NCBI GenBank assembly: GCA_030998225.1 | Contig: JAPYXD010000262.1 | Coordinates: 1,054,001-1,118,000, forward strand | Length of the DNA: 64,000 bases | Direction of reading: 5' to 3' | From: Diplolepis rosae | Lineage: Eukaryota; Arthropoda; Insecta; Hymenoptera; Diplolepididae | Shown here: positions 1-12,400 of the stretch, piece after piece | Layout: the number at the start of each line of letters is the position of its first letter | Position numbering within the stretch: the first letter of the stretch is position 1 | The notes under the pieces: generated by a model | The model's database searches: none | Told to the model about the DNA's origin: nothing | What the model saw: only the letters and a program-made list of their open reading frames with translations | Translations under genes and position numbers: made by a program

Positions 1-696
1 ATATTCAACAGTTTCCTTATGTTCCATTTTTTCGATTAAATTATCTATTAAATTTTTTGGTCCTGCAAACCGTCCATATGACATCAAGTTCTCCACTTTA
101 TACCCAATGAAGCAATCGTGCTTTAATATATGAATTGTGAAGATGTCTTTCTTACATAATACACAAGTCAAGTAGAAATCGTTCTAAAAATATAAGAAAA
201 TATCAAACTAGAACATAATGTTCGATGTTTAGGGGTTATGTTAATCAAATTTATTTCCCTAACAACACGCAGTAAATTTATAGCAATAATTTCACAGTAA
301 AATGAATCAATTAATTTATGGATCAAGAGAAAACTCACGGAATTTTTATCTAGTTCCATGATTACAAGTTTTATAATAATATACCGGTAAAAATCTCTGA
401 TGCATGTACGAACATAAACAGCGCCTCATTGTGCCTCATCTAGCACATATATAAAAACCATGCAGAATCTTTAAAAACCTTAGATAAAACCACTAATTTC
501 CATAAAAATTTTACTTTCACACAGCGAGTAAATAGTCTTCTTACATAATTGAATTTTTATTTTATTAATTTCTTATAAAATAATAATTAAAACTAATTCG
601 AAACATTTTAATTTTAAAATTCCCGCCATCTAAGCAATTTTCACATGATTTTCACATTCATGAAAATTGGTCAAAACCAGTGCTTGCCCGCAGCCG

Positions 697-714
697 TAGA
701 GGTATAAATGCACC
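697..714. repeat. Solo terminus of a palindromic MITE
   Basis: The sequence GAGGTATAAATGCACCAT is the same terminus that closes the hairpin elements at 3738-3889 and 19918-20150. Only this end is recognisable here, so it is a fragment. The rest of 1-848 is AT-rich sequence in which I see no gene. Confidence 0.5.
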
Positions 715-1059
715 ATAAGTCGTTCACACATGCTTACGCGTCGTTACAGAAAGAGATAGATAGACCAATTCGATTCACTTTCTTCTTTTATTTGGGGGAC
801 GCCTACCGACCAGGCTTGCCTACTCCATGTATAATAACCAGGGTTATGCAGTGACGCGTCACTCGAGGTTTTTTACGTAAATTACCTAAGTGAGGTATAT
901 TACGTAGAAAACTGGTAAAATACCTAATAAATTGCGTGCCAAAATGGCGGCCTATATAACCTATATATAACTATATAAAATATAACCTCACTTTTTCAAA
1001 GTTCTGTTCACGAAAAGTTTGTTTTAAACGTGAACATTGTTAATTAAACAATATCATCA

Positions 1060-2418
1060 ATGTCGACTAAAAATAAACGGGGGAAAATAAAATTCCACTT
1101 CGGGCCACCATATATTACATGGAATAAATTGAACTTTCTGCGCCTGCAAGAGAAAAATAAAAATGTTGCAAAATGTTTATTTTGTAGTAAAGTGTTAAAA
1201 AATGTTGGATATAATCGCCTTTCGGGACAAAGGTATGTAGTTGTACAGGTAAGCAATTATAGAATATTGTTATTTTTGTTCATTCAAATATTTGTGCGAT
1301 TATGTATTAATACAATTTTCTTGAGTATATCGGTTAATATTCTAACCTCAAATTCGTAAATTTTTATAGATTTTCGAGATTTTCTTTGTATTTAGTGTAT
1401 CTCCGTTTTATCTGTGGTTAAAAAATATTTTTCACGATCATACTTTATTATTATTATAAAATGTTGTTGAATATATGAAACTGAAAGCTGCTCATATGTT
1501 TTTTTATTCATATTTTGGAGAAGTTTTGTGCTTAATGATTTATAATTGAAAAAATTCTCGAGGAAATTCTCGTGTTATTTTCGGATGAGGAAAACATGAG
1601 GAAATCCGCGAGGATTTTCAAATTCCTCGAGGAATTCCGCAAGGATTAATTCTCTGACTCACGGATTTCCTCGTGTTTTCCTCGTCCGAAAATAACACGA
1701 GGATTTCCTCGAGGATTTTATAAATAGGGATGTTGATAAATAAAATTAATTTTTTTTTTATTTTCACATAAATAAACATAAATTTCACATAAAAAAATAT
1801 TTATTTCACATTATTATTCAAAAAATTTTATTTAAGGAATGTTTGCAGTCGACTAAGCGGAATTGATGCTAGTGAAGAAAATAATACTCCAATTAGTGAG
1901 GACATCATAATTGCGGACAATGATGTTTCTACATCTGAACTAAAAAATGGAAATTCTCAAGTAAGTCCTTCAAATTATTTAAAAATATTCTTTATTGATA
2001 TAAGATTAAACCTATTTTTAAAAAACTGAACAAAAACAATGATTTTATTATTTTTGTTTTAAATTTTATATTTCTTAATTTTGATAATATTTATTGAAAA
2101 TATAGATTATTTAAAGAGGCAATACTATTCGCAGGTAAAATTTGATTAGTAGGTATAATTTATCGAAACTTTTTAAATAAATGTTTTTAAAATACCTTAT
2201 TGTATTATTTTGTGCTAAAAATGTTTCTGCATTATATTTATTTTAAATTATCTATTTGTGGTCTTGTAAATATGCTGAGAATTTCAAGAAAGTAAACTAT
2301 ACTTGCTGTACTCGTATCTTACACTGTTCTTAACATCGAAAATTATCTAATGTTTTAGGAAAATGCAGGATCATCCATCATTCTAGAATCACGTAATTTA
2401 CATCATGTAGAGAACTAG
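1060..2418 (+). CDS. BED-type zinc-finger mini-gene inside a hAT-like element
   Basis: Three exons join in phase: 1060-1232 (ends AG before GTATGT), 1837-1960 (ends before GTAAGT) and 2359-2418 (stop TAG). They encode about 118 residues. Exon 1 carries the first half of a BED-like finger (CLFC followed by KVLKNVGYNRLSGQR), and the exon 2 start supplies NVC. BED fingers are the DNA-binding N-terminus of many hAT transposases. In the usual pattern a histidine follows the NxxxL segment; here a glutamine stands there, so zinc binding may be lost. There is no catalytic RNase-H-like or hAT dimerisation region. It is either a decayed transposase N-terminus or a small domesticated protein. The acidic, serine-rich exon 2 resembles no family I know. 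Confidence 0.45.
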
Positions 2419-3030
2419 TGGGGTAAAATACCTAGTAATATACGGTAAAAAACTACGTAAATTACCTAGCGTATTTTACTTACCCAACTCTGATAATAAC
2501 TATATGTGTACACCACCTGCGCACAGAGATGGCTACGTATAATACATCACGAATATAACATGGTTTTCTACATGTATATTACTACGTATATTATGTGCTC
2601 AGTTTTTGTACAATGTATTTTTTATGTGGCGGGGGGTACATTACTTAATTTACATATTTTACATTGTGTATAAAACCATGTATTTTATGTATAAAACTGT
2701 CACAATCCATCTCTACCTGTGCACCATAGACATAAGGCCTGAGCACAATGAATTAGAAACCGGATCCTGAAACGTGAAAGTCAGCCTTTTTCTATTGTAT
2801 AGCACTATCTTTCTTCTTGTTGTTACCCAAGAGAGATTTCGTGAGGATAATGAATCGGCCTCAAACACGCTTGAAACCAGCTGGTTGGACGCGTGAAATA
2901 CATATAAGGTAATATACTTGGTTTCTAGGGTATTTTACGTGGTTAATTTTCTACATGAGATAATTTACATTGATATAGAACTTTACAATTCTAAAGTGTT
3001 TATCTCGAATTCCCTCCATTTTCATAGGCT

Positions 3031-3148
3031 GGAGTCCCATGAAAAAGATTAGTAGAATAGTCATTGACCAATAGTGTGGTTTCTTTAACTCTAAAGCAAT
3101 CACAGTGTTGGTGAATGACTATTCCAATATTTTCCCTCACGGGACTCC
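3031..3148. repeat. Short inverted-repeat MITE
   Basis: The left arm begins GGAGTCCCATG and contains GAATAGTCATTCACC-like sequence. The right arm read backwards begins GGAGTCCCGTG and carries the matching GAATAGTCATTCACCAA. It has no coding capacity and is one of four such elements nested in the 849-4170 block. Confidence 0.55.
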
Positions 3149-3247
3149 ACCCTTACACACGAGTAATGGTTGTTCTTGGTTGTTTTTTTCTATTAATGTG
3201 ATTAGGAAAATGTCAGAACGACAGATTTGCATGCGATAAATGTCAAA

Positions 3248-3398
3248 GGCGTGTCCGAATTGGTGAAGTACATTACGAAGTAAATACTTCCCCCACAGAA
3301 TAAAAAGAGTCAGTTATTATGTTAGCAAACCTCAGCCTCTTTTTATCCTATGGTGGAAGTATTTACTTCATAATGTACTCCGCCAATTCGAACACGCC
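3248..3398. repeat. Palindromic MITE
   Basis: Arms of about 60 bp, beginning GGCGTGTCCGAATTGG and ending CCAATTCGAACACGCC, fold back on each other around a short AT-rich loop. The arm body (GAAGTACATTAYGAAGTAAATACTTCC) is nearly identical on both sides. Confidence 0.65.
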
Positions 3399-3441
3399 CC
3401 TAGTCGTTTTGAGAATAACACCCTCATGGTGAATTTTTACC

Positions 3442-3731
3442 CATGGAGACTAGATATAAGGAGACCAATCTCTTATGGCCGTACTTCACAAAACACGAAA
3501 TGAAGTTCTGCCAAGTACTTAGTTAGGAAACTTCCCGATGAGGGAAAGTGTGTTCCCTGAGTGCAAAATGGCGGCATCCACGGTTTATAAGCATCGTGTA
3601 TTAGACGTCGCCATTTTGCATCCAGGGAACACTCATGCTGTCATCGAGAAGTTTTGTAACTATGTACTTGGCAGAACTTCATTTCGGGAATGGATATATG
3701 GAGATTGGTCTCCTTATATCTAGTTTCCATG
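3442..3731. repeat. Palindromic MITE (family A), uninterrupted copy
   Basis: The inverted repeat begins CATGGAGACTAGATATAAGG and ends with its near complement, CTAGTTTCCATG. The arms also contain the GGAGACCAATCTC and AGTTCTGCCAAGTAC segments. The small ORFs here are by-products of the palindrome. A second copy at about 20580-24239 is split by later insertions, and this intact copy supplies the empty-site sequence. Confidence 0.7.
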
Positions 3732-3737
3732 TTTTTA

Positions 3738-3889
3738 CCTTAGTCTGCCTGATCGGTGCGGACAGAAAATACATAAGAGCAAAAAAGAAAGACGTTTTCT
3801 TTTTGCCCAGTTTTACACTGTCTGTCTCTTTTACTCTTATGTATTTTCTGTCTGCACCAGTCAGGCAGACAGAGGTATAAATGCACCAT
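3738..3889. repeat. Palindromic MITE (family H), left end truncated
   Basis: Long hairpin with CGGTGCGGACAGAAAATACA on the left and its complement before GGCAGACAGAGGTATAAATG on the right. It shares both arms with 19918-20150 but lacks the outer left terminus. Confidence 0.65.
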
Positions 3890-4170
3890 CATATTCTGCC
3901 AAGGAATGTATAATAGAAATCCAGAAATTGACTTTTTTTCCCGTTTTCATTGGAACTTGACATGACTTTTATTTTTATGAAAAACACTGTAAAAGACATT
4001 TTGTTATTATCAAAGATTTTGAGGCTATAGACATGCCACTTTTATGCATCCAAGAAGTACAATATTTCTGTTAGATAATTTACTTGGTACATTACCGTTT
4101 TCTACGTGGAATACCTTATTTAGGTACTTTACGTTGTAAACCTCGATGGACGCATCACTTCCCAACACTG

Positions 4171-4323
4171 CTCGCAACAGTTGTAATCGGCTGACATGCG
4201 CACTAGCGTTTTTCTTGAATAAAAAGACATGATCTATGTGGCAAGCGTGCACCAGCGTGGCAAGTTCATGTGGTTCTATCTATAGCGAATCATTAATTAA
4301 TTTTGTCTATAACTCATTCCGAC
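4171..4323 (+). promoter_or_regulatory. Probable promoter and 5' leader of DDOST
   Basis: Only about 150 bp separate the hAT-like terminus at 4170 from the DDOST ATG. The core promoter must lie here, or inside the transposon end, unless an unrecognised non-coding first exon lies further upstream. No clear TATA box is visible; an ATTAATTAATTTTG stretch precedes the start. Inference from position only. Confidence 0.3.
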
Positions 4324-6171
4324 ATGATTTTGATAGGAGTTTCTTTCTGTTTATTTAACATTTTTGTCGCAGCTAATGCCGGTGGACCTACGCTTGTTTT
4401 GCTTGATAATTTAGCAATCAAAGAAACTCATTCGATATTCTTTAAACATCTACAAGGTAGGTCAAAATTATTTTACCAATATCAGTTCCTAATAGATATG
4501 TTTATAATGTTCATTTATTGTTTTTGAGAATGTTTATCTATATTATTTAAGTGCAAGAAAAGGTGTTTTAAAATGTTTAATATTATTCTGAGAGTATACG
4601 TGGCGTTTGTGATAAAAAAAACTTATTGTTTTATGTTTCGTTACTACGAAATATGATTTGGACGTTTCATAACATATATGCTTTTTCATTAAGTTTTTGT
4701 GGCGATTGCTTGTCCACAGATGTTTGAACTAGCCAATTAAGTTTTCTTATAATAAATTAATTTTTTTATCTTATATTCATAATAATTTACCTTCACTCGA
4801 TTACATAGTTATGAATATTAAAATCAGAAGAAAAGTATACTCGATGATATGTATATTATTGTTGCAGAAAGTGGCTACGTCCTCTCGTTCAAACTAGCAG
4901 ATGATTCCAATTTACTTCTTTCGAAATATGGAGAGTATGTATACAGGCATTTGATAATCTTTGCGCCATCAGTCGAAGAATTTGGAGGTTCTTTGAGCGT
5001 TAATTCGATAACCGACTTTATTGATGGAGGGGGCAATGTGTTGATTGCTGGTTCTTCGCAATCCGGGGATGCTTTACGGGAATTAGCCTCTGAATGTGGT
5101 TTTGAAGTTGACGAAGAAGGCGCGAATGTGATTGACCACATGAATTATGACATTTCAGATTCAGGGCAACACACAACGATCGTTGCAGATTCTTCAAACT
5201 TAATTGACGCTTCTGTAATTGTAGGAAGCAAATCTGTCCCACCTTTGCTTTACCGAGGAACAGGATTAATTGCTGATCCCGATAATCCGTTAATTCTTAG
5301 ATTGCTTACGGCATCTAGCTCTGCATACTCTTATAACCCAAAACAACCAGTTAAAGAGTACCCTCATGCTGTTGGAAAAAACACTCTCTTAACTGCAGCT
5401 CTTCAGGCCAGAAATAACGCCAGAGTTTTATTTTCTGGTTCCCTATATTTCTTCAGCGATGAAGCATTCACAAGTTCTGTGAAAAAAGCTCAAGGTAATT
5501 TAGGTTCATTTTTTAAATATTTTTGTATGGTTAATTATTACGATAAATGCTTTAAGAAATTACCTAATGCTTTTTAACGTTTTTTCAAATTCCTTGCATA
5601 TATTGTATTTTTTAAAATCTTATTAGGAGGTCAAAAGCATGATTTATCTGGAAATGAGGCGGTTGCTAAATCTATGGCTCGTTGGGTTTTCAAAGAAAAT
5701 GGAGTTATTCGTGTTTCCAGTGTGCATCATCATAAGGTCGGTGAATTGCAACCTCCTGCAGCTTATACTATATTGGACGATATTGTTTACGCTATTAATG
5801 TGGAAAAGTTATCTGGAGAGAAATGGGTTCCTTACGAAGCAAATGACTTACAACTGGAATTTGTCAGGATAGATCCATTTGTGAGAATGACTATGAAATC
5901 AGTAGGGAATGGCCGTTATGAAGCTAGATTCAAAATTCCTGATGTGTATGGAGTTTACCAGTTGAAAGTTGACTATAAACGCATCGGTTTAACACATTTA
6001 TATAGCACCACTCAAGTTTCTGTCCGACCTTTGCAACATACTCAATATGAACGCTTCATACCTAGTGCATATCCGTACTATGTAAGCGCTTTTTCGATGA
6101 TGGGTGGAGTGTTTTTATTTTCCTTCATTTTCTTGCATTATAAAGAAGGCAGTAAATCAAAATCAGAATAA
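4324..6171 (+). CDS. DDOST: Oligosaccharyltransferase 48-kDa subunit (OST48)
   Basis: Three exons: 4324-4456, 4868-5494 and 5627-6171, joined in phase with GT-AG introns, give 434 residues, close to the family's usual 430-440. The start gives a hydrophobic signal peptide ([19 protein letters not shown]). The body shows family signatures: [14 protein letters not shown] near the N-terminus, [89 protein letters not shown] and [20 protein letters not shown] single C-terminal membrane helix (about residues 400-421) is followed by a short lysine-rich cytosolic tail. OST48 is a non-catalytic, lumen-facing subunit of the ER complex that transfers the dolichol-linked glycan to asparagine. A possible poly(A) signal, AATAAA, overlaps the stop at about 6169. 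The gene looks intact. Confidence 0.96.
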
Positions 6172-6403
6172 TAAATCTTCTTTTTTAAAAGACTAATTGA
6201 ACTAATTTGCTTGTGAATAATTATATCACCGTAAAGATTTTCTCATGTTCACAATTGTTGTGATTCTTGCGTAAAAATAGTTGTGTAGATGATTTAATAT
6301 TGGCTATATTTTCAAGATGATTCTATTATATTTAAATTTGTTTGAATTTAAAACATTGCGCTTCACTTCTCTAAAGTATATATTGGGAACTGACATTTAT
6401 ATA

Positions 6404-6404
<1 letters not shown>

Positions 6405-6452
<48 letters not shown>
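6405..6452. repeat. (AT)n microsatellite
   Basis: Uninterrupted TA dinucleotide run downstream of DDOST. Confidence 0.9.
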
Positions 6453-6455
<3 letters not shown>

Positions 6456-6462
6456 AACCAAT

Positions 6463-6777
6463 ATGGCGCCGATAAATCTTCGCTTTACACGGGACGTATA
6501 CGAAAGCGACGAGTGTTTTTTGAGATTATTGAATTTATGTTATAAAAAAAATTGGACAAAGGCAAGTAAAAATTTCAAGTTTAGCATCGATTTTCTGTAT
6601 CATTTAATATTTGATACAGGTCTAAAAACTTACGAAATAGTAGGAAACTATGCTTGGAAAACGGAGCATTATCTGCTGTTTTTAAAAGTGATACTATGGA
6701 TCGTGCCATGGATGTTGAAAAATTATCTGTACGTACCAAAACAAGGAACGAAAATTTTTGTATTGTACGAGATGTGA
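6463..6777 (+). CDS. Unassigned 104-residue ORF, possibly a small spliced gene
   Basis: An open frame starts at ATG in GCCAATATGGCGCC context right after the AT microsatellite and runs 104 codons. I do not recognise the product. An in-frame intron is possible: a donor-like A/GTAAAA at about 6564 and the acceptor TTTGATACAG ending at about 6620 would remove the AT-rich middle and keep frame. From 6621 a second frame (SKNLRNSRKLCLENGALSAV, then TMDRAMDVEKLSVRTKTRNE) also looks protein-like. Either could be an exon of a real gene or chance. Confidence 0.25.
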   Translation: MAPINLRFTRDVYESDECFLRLLNLCYKKNWTKASKNFKFSIDFLYHLIFDTGLKTYEIVGNYAWKTEHYLLFLKVILWIVPWMLKNYLYVPKQGTKIFVLYEM

Positions 6778-6842
6778 TTAAAATTATGGAAATTATTATC
6801 GAAAAAAAACTTCTAAGCTTAGTTTCCGCAATTTTTTTCTGA

Positions 6843-7699
6843 AATAATTATTTTTTGCTGAAATTTCTTTGATTAATCAATCTAAAAAGTTATGGGTCCT
6901 GTCTCAGCAAGTCCTTCATCATTTCTCAAAATTCCACTGAGAAATAATCATTATTTTCGAAAAAAAGTTACGGAAACTAATATAGTCACTTGAGCAATGT
7001 GATACATGCTCTTAATTTTTATCGAAAGGAATGGAAGATTGCTTTTTTCATCTAATATAAAATAGCTTTCAATAATTCTGTCAACAACAGTTTATAGTTA
7101 TAATATATCAGGCTTATTCCATTTTTAAGAAAGTAAGTCCACCGGCAGACCTAATACCTGTAGAAAAAGATTTTAACGAAAATTTTGAATTGTAATTATC
7201 TTACCATATCTTTTTCATCGTAGAATTAGAGAAATTAACGTAGTGTTTCTTTACAGCAAATATAAATTGAATAAAGCTTTATAAATAAGTTAAATTTAAG
7301 TAAAATCTTTACATTCTCATCACATATGAGAAGGTATTATATTTATGTAAAATTTGCCCCTCACTTTTTTATGTTCATAGTAAAATCCTTGTAGTATTTA
7401 TATAGGTTTCACGTACGTTTTGCGATAATTAGTAAAATTACTGTATAATTTTGTGATCTTGAATTAAATTAAAATATTGAAAATTAAATATTATAGATTC
7501 ACTCTTCATAAATTTTGTTCATGCATTCTCTACCTTTTATTATACTTGTTCTATATAGAATATTTCAAAATTATCTGAATTAGAATTTTCTTTAGTGTTC
7601 CAAAGAATCTTTCTATCTTTTTAAAATAATGAATATTTTCTACTTTAAAAAAAATATTCTTCCCTAGTTGTTAAAATTTTGTAAAATTTAAAAGCATGA
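6843..7699. other. AT-rich intergenic stretch with nothing recognised
   Basis: No open frame with coding character, no strong inverted repeat and no RNA gene visible. Confidence 0.6.
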
Positions 7700-7915
7700 C
7701 TTGTAGTCTGCACGCTCTTCACCCCGGCACAGCAACCCAGCCCGCTGCCCCCCGGCGCGCGGTCGAGAGTACAGGTCTCAAGGTTGATTTTTTTGCTGGC
7801 CCACCCCGTTACTGACACTCCTTACGCCCATCGAAATCCTTAGTCCTCATCACTTGTGTGATACAGGACTCGATGTGTTTCCAGGACTTTTCAGACATGG
7901 GACATGGGACTGCAA
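7700..7915 (-). pseudogene. 3' fragment of an R1-type LINE
   Basis: On the minus strand the peptide SWKHIESCITQVMRTKDFDG parallels DVWKHIE and FITVVMRTKDLDG from the LINE at 12082-13690, and the following nucleotides (GATGGGCGTAAGGAGTG) also match. The segment is much more GC-rich than its surroundings. Only the extreme C-terminus and 3' untranslated part are present. Confidence 0.65.
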
Positions 7916-8548
7916 CCTTAAAAAAATTGAGGATGCGCAAAGTCATAATCTTGAAGCAAGGAAGTATTAAGTAACTAAAGGTACATTTATACCTCTCTTG
8001 GAAAATGCTTCCCTTCTCACTCCAACACATTATGATATTATATGTTCATCTCATTGAAACATTTTAGGAGGAAAATAACCAGGATGGGATAAACTTAAGG
8101 CATTGTCTTCGGAAATATGAGGGCTCATAGAACGACAATGCACAGAGACTATTCCGGTAAGAAGGCTTGTATAGAAAAGCATTCGTAAATTTCTACGGCC
8201 AACGGTGAAGTAATTATTTTTAAAATCTTTTTGATTCCTTTTTTGTACTCAGATTTTTAATTCCATTTATCGAAATAATTTAACTCATAAAAATGAATCC
8301 TTTCATTTATGGTCGGCGGCGACAGGTTTTTGTGAATAATTTTGTATTCCACAAAGCTAACTTGGAATCACAATTTATTCTAATTTCTTTTAATTCACCA
8401 TCTTTCGTTGTTTTCAATTATTGTTTTTCAAATAATTAATGAGTGAAATTTTTTTCAAAACACATTCTCCAGTGTAGTATATTGTGTAAATTATGATGGT
8501 TGTCAAATTTTAATTAATAACTCCAATCGTTTTTAAACTTCCGGTACA

Positions 8549-8848
8549 TACAGGAAAAGATTTGTGAAATTTACAGGAAGTTCGGTACTTATTTTTACAA
8601 CTTGAAGTTTTAGTAGATTTTACAAGAACATCAGTACAATCAACAGATTTTCTCTATGTCTCAGTTAAGATCCAGTAAAATTTACTAAAAACTCGGAGTT
8701 TTTCGTATTTTTTGGAATTTACTGGACGCTGAGTGAGACGTAGATAAAATCTGTTGATTGTACTGAACTTCTTGTAAAATTTATTAAAAGTCAACTTGTA
8801 AAAATAAGTACCTAACTTCCTGTCAATTTCATGAATCTTTTTTCTACT
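8549..8848. repeat. Palindromic MITE, about 300 bp
   Basis: Arms of about 130 bp are near complements: CAGGAAGTTCGGTACTTATT and CAGTACAATCAACAGATTTT on the left both recur inverted on the right. No coding content. Confidence 0.75.
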
Positions 8849-9421
8849 TGTAAGTTTATTGGGAGACGTAGAATGTAATTAAAAAGACCGACATTTTAAT
8901 GCTCCCAAAAGCGAAATAACTCCGTTTTTGTTTCGAATTTTGTAGAATTACTATGGAAATCACAGAAAATGACTTCAATACCGAATGTAATTCAGCATCA
9001 GTTTTTTTACATTAAAGCTTAATTTCTTTGCTGAGATTGATGAGAAAGCTACATACTAAGAAGTTTCACGTCTACTTCCACAATTTTACCTAAATTCATG
9101 AGATCATCCGCCAGATTTTCCAGGTTGGAACTTTCCGACTTTCTATCCTATGTTTTATGAAGAGACGAGAAGATCTTGGAAGGTTAAAATAGGTGAAAGG
9201 AAATACTACCAGGACTCAACGTCACTACAGCAAACAGAAGATTATATCCTTTGCAGAATGCTGGCAGCAAAGAGCAAACGACCAATACTTAACAGCATCT
9301 CCAAACAAAGTTCTTTTTAGTTTTACTTATAAATTAAATTGGCAATTAAAACAAACACACATTAGATTTTTTCTAGTAATAGTGGTAAAAAATACATCTT
9401 TCAAACACTAAGTTAATGTTT

Positions 9422-12400
9422 TTAGTCTTTGAGGTCAAGAAGATCTACTTTTTCTTCTGTTTCTAAGTTTTGACATTTACTCTCATCATGTGAAATAGGC
9501 TGAGCATTTTTCCTTTCCGGTAAAACTTGAAGCAAAGCTTCTTGCCAATTATTTCCTCCATTAATTCTCAGAAGTATGTCGAATACTAAAAAAATTTCAT
9601 AAAAATAGTTGATACATGAGTGCGTTAAAGGTTCTAAAATATACATTTTTATTTTGACTTACCATGAACGACAGATAAAACTTTTCTAGTTTTCATTTGT
9701 AAATATTTGTCTATTGGTAAGCGAGCGTGTTTTATGCCTTTAGATGTTGCCAATCTATGACACAGACCCTAAATAACAAACTTCAATTTATCAAAATGAG
9801 AGTGTAGAATTTTTATCTCTACGAGTTATAACAATAGTTATACCAGGGTAGAATAGTGGTTTACAAGCATGTGTCTGTCCAAACCACTTACACTGTGACC
9901 TACTTACATGACTGTACCCATGTCTCACGCAAACATAACACAAGTGACTCCAAAAATATTTCTTCTTAATTTCGCAACTGGGGCCTTGTACATGAGAAAG
10001 TTTGAATGTTTGAATTCTAATAAATGAAAATATATTAAATTAAATTAGGTGGCTGAGTTCGAAATTTTTAGTCGAATGTGTCCTTTTTTCCACAGAAGGA
10101 TTCCAAATTCTTTAAATGTCCAATTAAACTTTATAAATATAAAATAGAAGCGGTCATTATCAACCATATTACATAATGTACAGGGCAAGCTTTTTATATT
10201 GAGACATCAAAATATCTCGAAAAATATACATCGTACGAAAAAAACCCCCGCAATAAAAACACACGGGGCAATAAAATCCACTTTAGGACCCACTAAAAGA
10301 AAAAAAGGTTTTATTGCGAAAAATGTTTTCGTGCAATGCGTATTTCTTGAGAAATTTCGATGCCTCCATATAAAAAAAACTTACCCTCTATTATCTTAAT
10401 TTCCATATTTTTGCGATAAAGGACCTCGAACAATTTACATTAAAATCCGGCCGCGGTAAAATTGGCTGTATTTTGGATATGTTATAGTTCATGAGATTAT
10501 AAATAAAAAATACTAATGGCATAATTGTCTCCGAACAGTTTCTCAAAAAATGATTTTCTTTTTTGTAATATTTTATTGTAATATTATTATAAAAGAACCC
10601 TTATAACCCATCTCTCTTCGATGATTGTTTCTCCCTTATACTCAAGGAAATATTACAAAAAGGAAGGTCATTTTTTGAGAAAACTGTCCACAGGAGACAA
10701 TTATGCCATTATTATTTCTTGTCAAGAATCTCATGAACTACAACATATCCAAAATTCAGCCAATTTTACTGCGGTCGGATTTAAATATAAAATGTGCGGG
10801 GTCCTTTGAGGTATTTCAATTTGTCGGGATTCGCGTATTCAGTAGTTATTATTTTGAACTCCCTCATTATAAAATGAACAAAAAAATTACTTCTACATTT
10901 GAAATCTCTTTAACAAAAGACTTTTAATAAACTAAATCAGGTTTATGAAATACTCAGGTACAGTCATCAAAGTAACAAACAGCAATGAAAACAAAATGTA
11001 CCCTATTGAAAAAGAGGACGTTGAAAAAGGAATCGTAAACGACGTAGGAAACGACATTCTAAAATACGTCGTAAACAACATAGTATCCGACGTCGTATCC
11101 GCTTCCAAATTACGATATATTTTACAACGTAGTTTCCGACGTAGTTTACGATGTCGTGATCGACGTCGTCTCCGGTGTCTTTTCCAACGTCGTCTTTTTC
11201 AATAGGGTACTTACCTTTTGAGCATTGTGATCCACAAGGCCACCAATCACGTATACAGTATCTTGGTCCAACGTTTCTATAATGTTATCCGAATCGCTTG
11301 TAAGATAAATAATCTTTTCCTTTTCGAAAACATCTAAATAGTTTTCTGGATGAAATTTCACCTATAATTTAGACATGCTTATAGAGACTAAGACTATTAG
11401 AAAAATTATGCTCAATAAAAAAACTTACATCCCAGTGTTCATAACCATTATGCTTCTTCATTTCTTCCTTAGATTTTCCAATAAAATTTGTCACTGAAAA
11501 TTGTACTGGAGTTCTAGCCCTTCTATTTAACGTGTAACATCTCAAGATTTGTTTGATTAATTTTGCAATGTCTTTATCACACATTAATTTATCAAACGAT
11601 AAGTCTATGGTTACATTCATTTTACAGGAACTGTTTGCCATTTTACAACGTTTCAAAGCTTTTCTGGATGGTCCAAGATCAATATTGTTTGCTCGAGCAA
11701 AGGCACGTTTTTCCTTAAGCTTATTTTTTTCTTTTAGCCTGTGAAAATAGTTCAATTATTATAACGGTTAAAAATTGGTTTTATGAGGTTGAGACGACAG
11801 AAGACTTTTGTTATACAGACATAGAACATTAATATTCTCTTAAAAAGATGTAAGTATTCAATGTATTACACGGGACTGGTAGGAACGTTATAGTTCCGAA
11901 AAAATTTGCATACAAAAATATTTAGGGTGCGCAATGTGAACATAAAATTCACTAAATATCATAATTTGTGTAAGTTATCATATATCTTTGTGAAAGATTG
12001 AAATGAATTGAAGTGTTGAAACTTGACTAGCTTGAGCGACCACTGTTGCATAGAGTACAGCATACTGGAACATAGTCATAGATGAGCTTGGTTGGGCGAA
12101 GTCTGCTGGGTTGTTATGAGACACATTGCGGGCGACGAGACAGAAAGTGGTCGAAGCATGTGGCCACTCAATGCCTCGTCGGGGGCACGGGCGTACCAAG
12201 AAGAGGCTTCCTTCTCAAGAAGGGAGAGAAAGCTCTGGAGGATGCCTCATCCTATAGACCGATATGTCTATTGGATACAATGGGGAAGCTTCTGGAGGAA
12301 ATGATTCTATAAAGATTACAGAGTCACATGGTTGTCGAGAACAGTCTTTCGGAGAACCAGTTCGGCTTTCGGGAAAGCAGGTCGACAGTGGGCGCTATCA

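Larger units (their letters stand above)
849..4170. mobile_element. hAT-like element with degenerate terminal inverted repeats, filled with nested MITEs
   Basis: Roughly 95-bp imperfect inverted repeats bracket this block. The right end read on the minus strand starts CAGTGTTGGG at 4170 and continues with a GATGCGTCCATCGAGG segment. The left end starts CAGTG at 849 and continues ACGCGTCACTCGAGG, lacking about 10 bp. The terminus CAGTGTTGGG is typical of hAT elements. I see no 8-bp target duplication, so the element is old or rearranged. Related termini, with repeated 'tattttacgtag' motifs, recur at 2417-2496 and 2908-2980, so several copies may be fused. Inside are BED-finger exons (1060-2418) and four smaller inverted-repeat elements (3031, 3248, 3442, 3738). 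Confidence 0.5.

Noticed and set aside
4875..5242. Minus-strand ORFs over DDOST exon 2
   Set aside because: Shadows of the DDOST coding strand.
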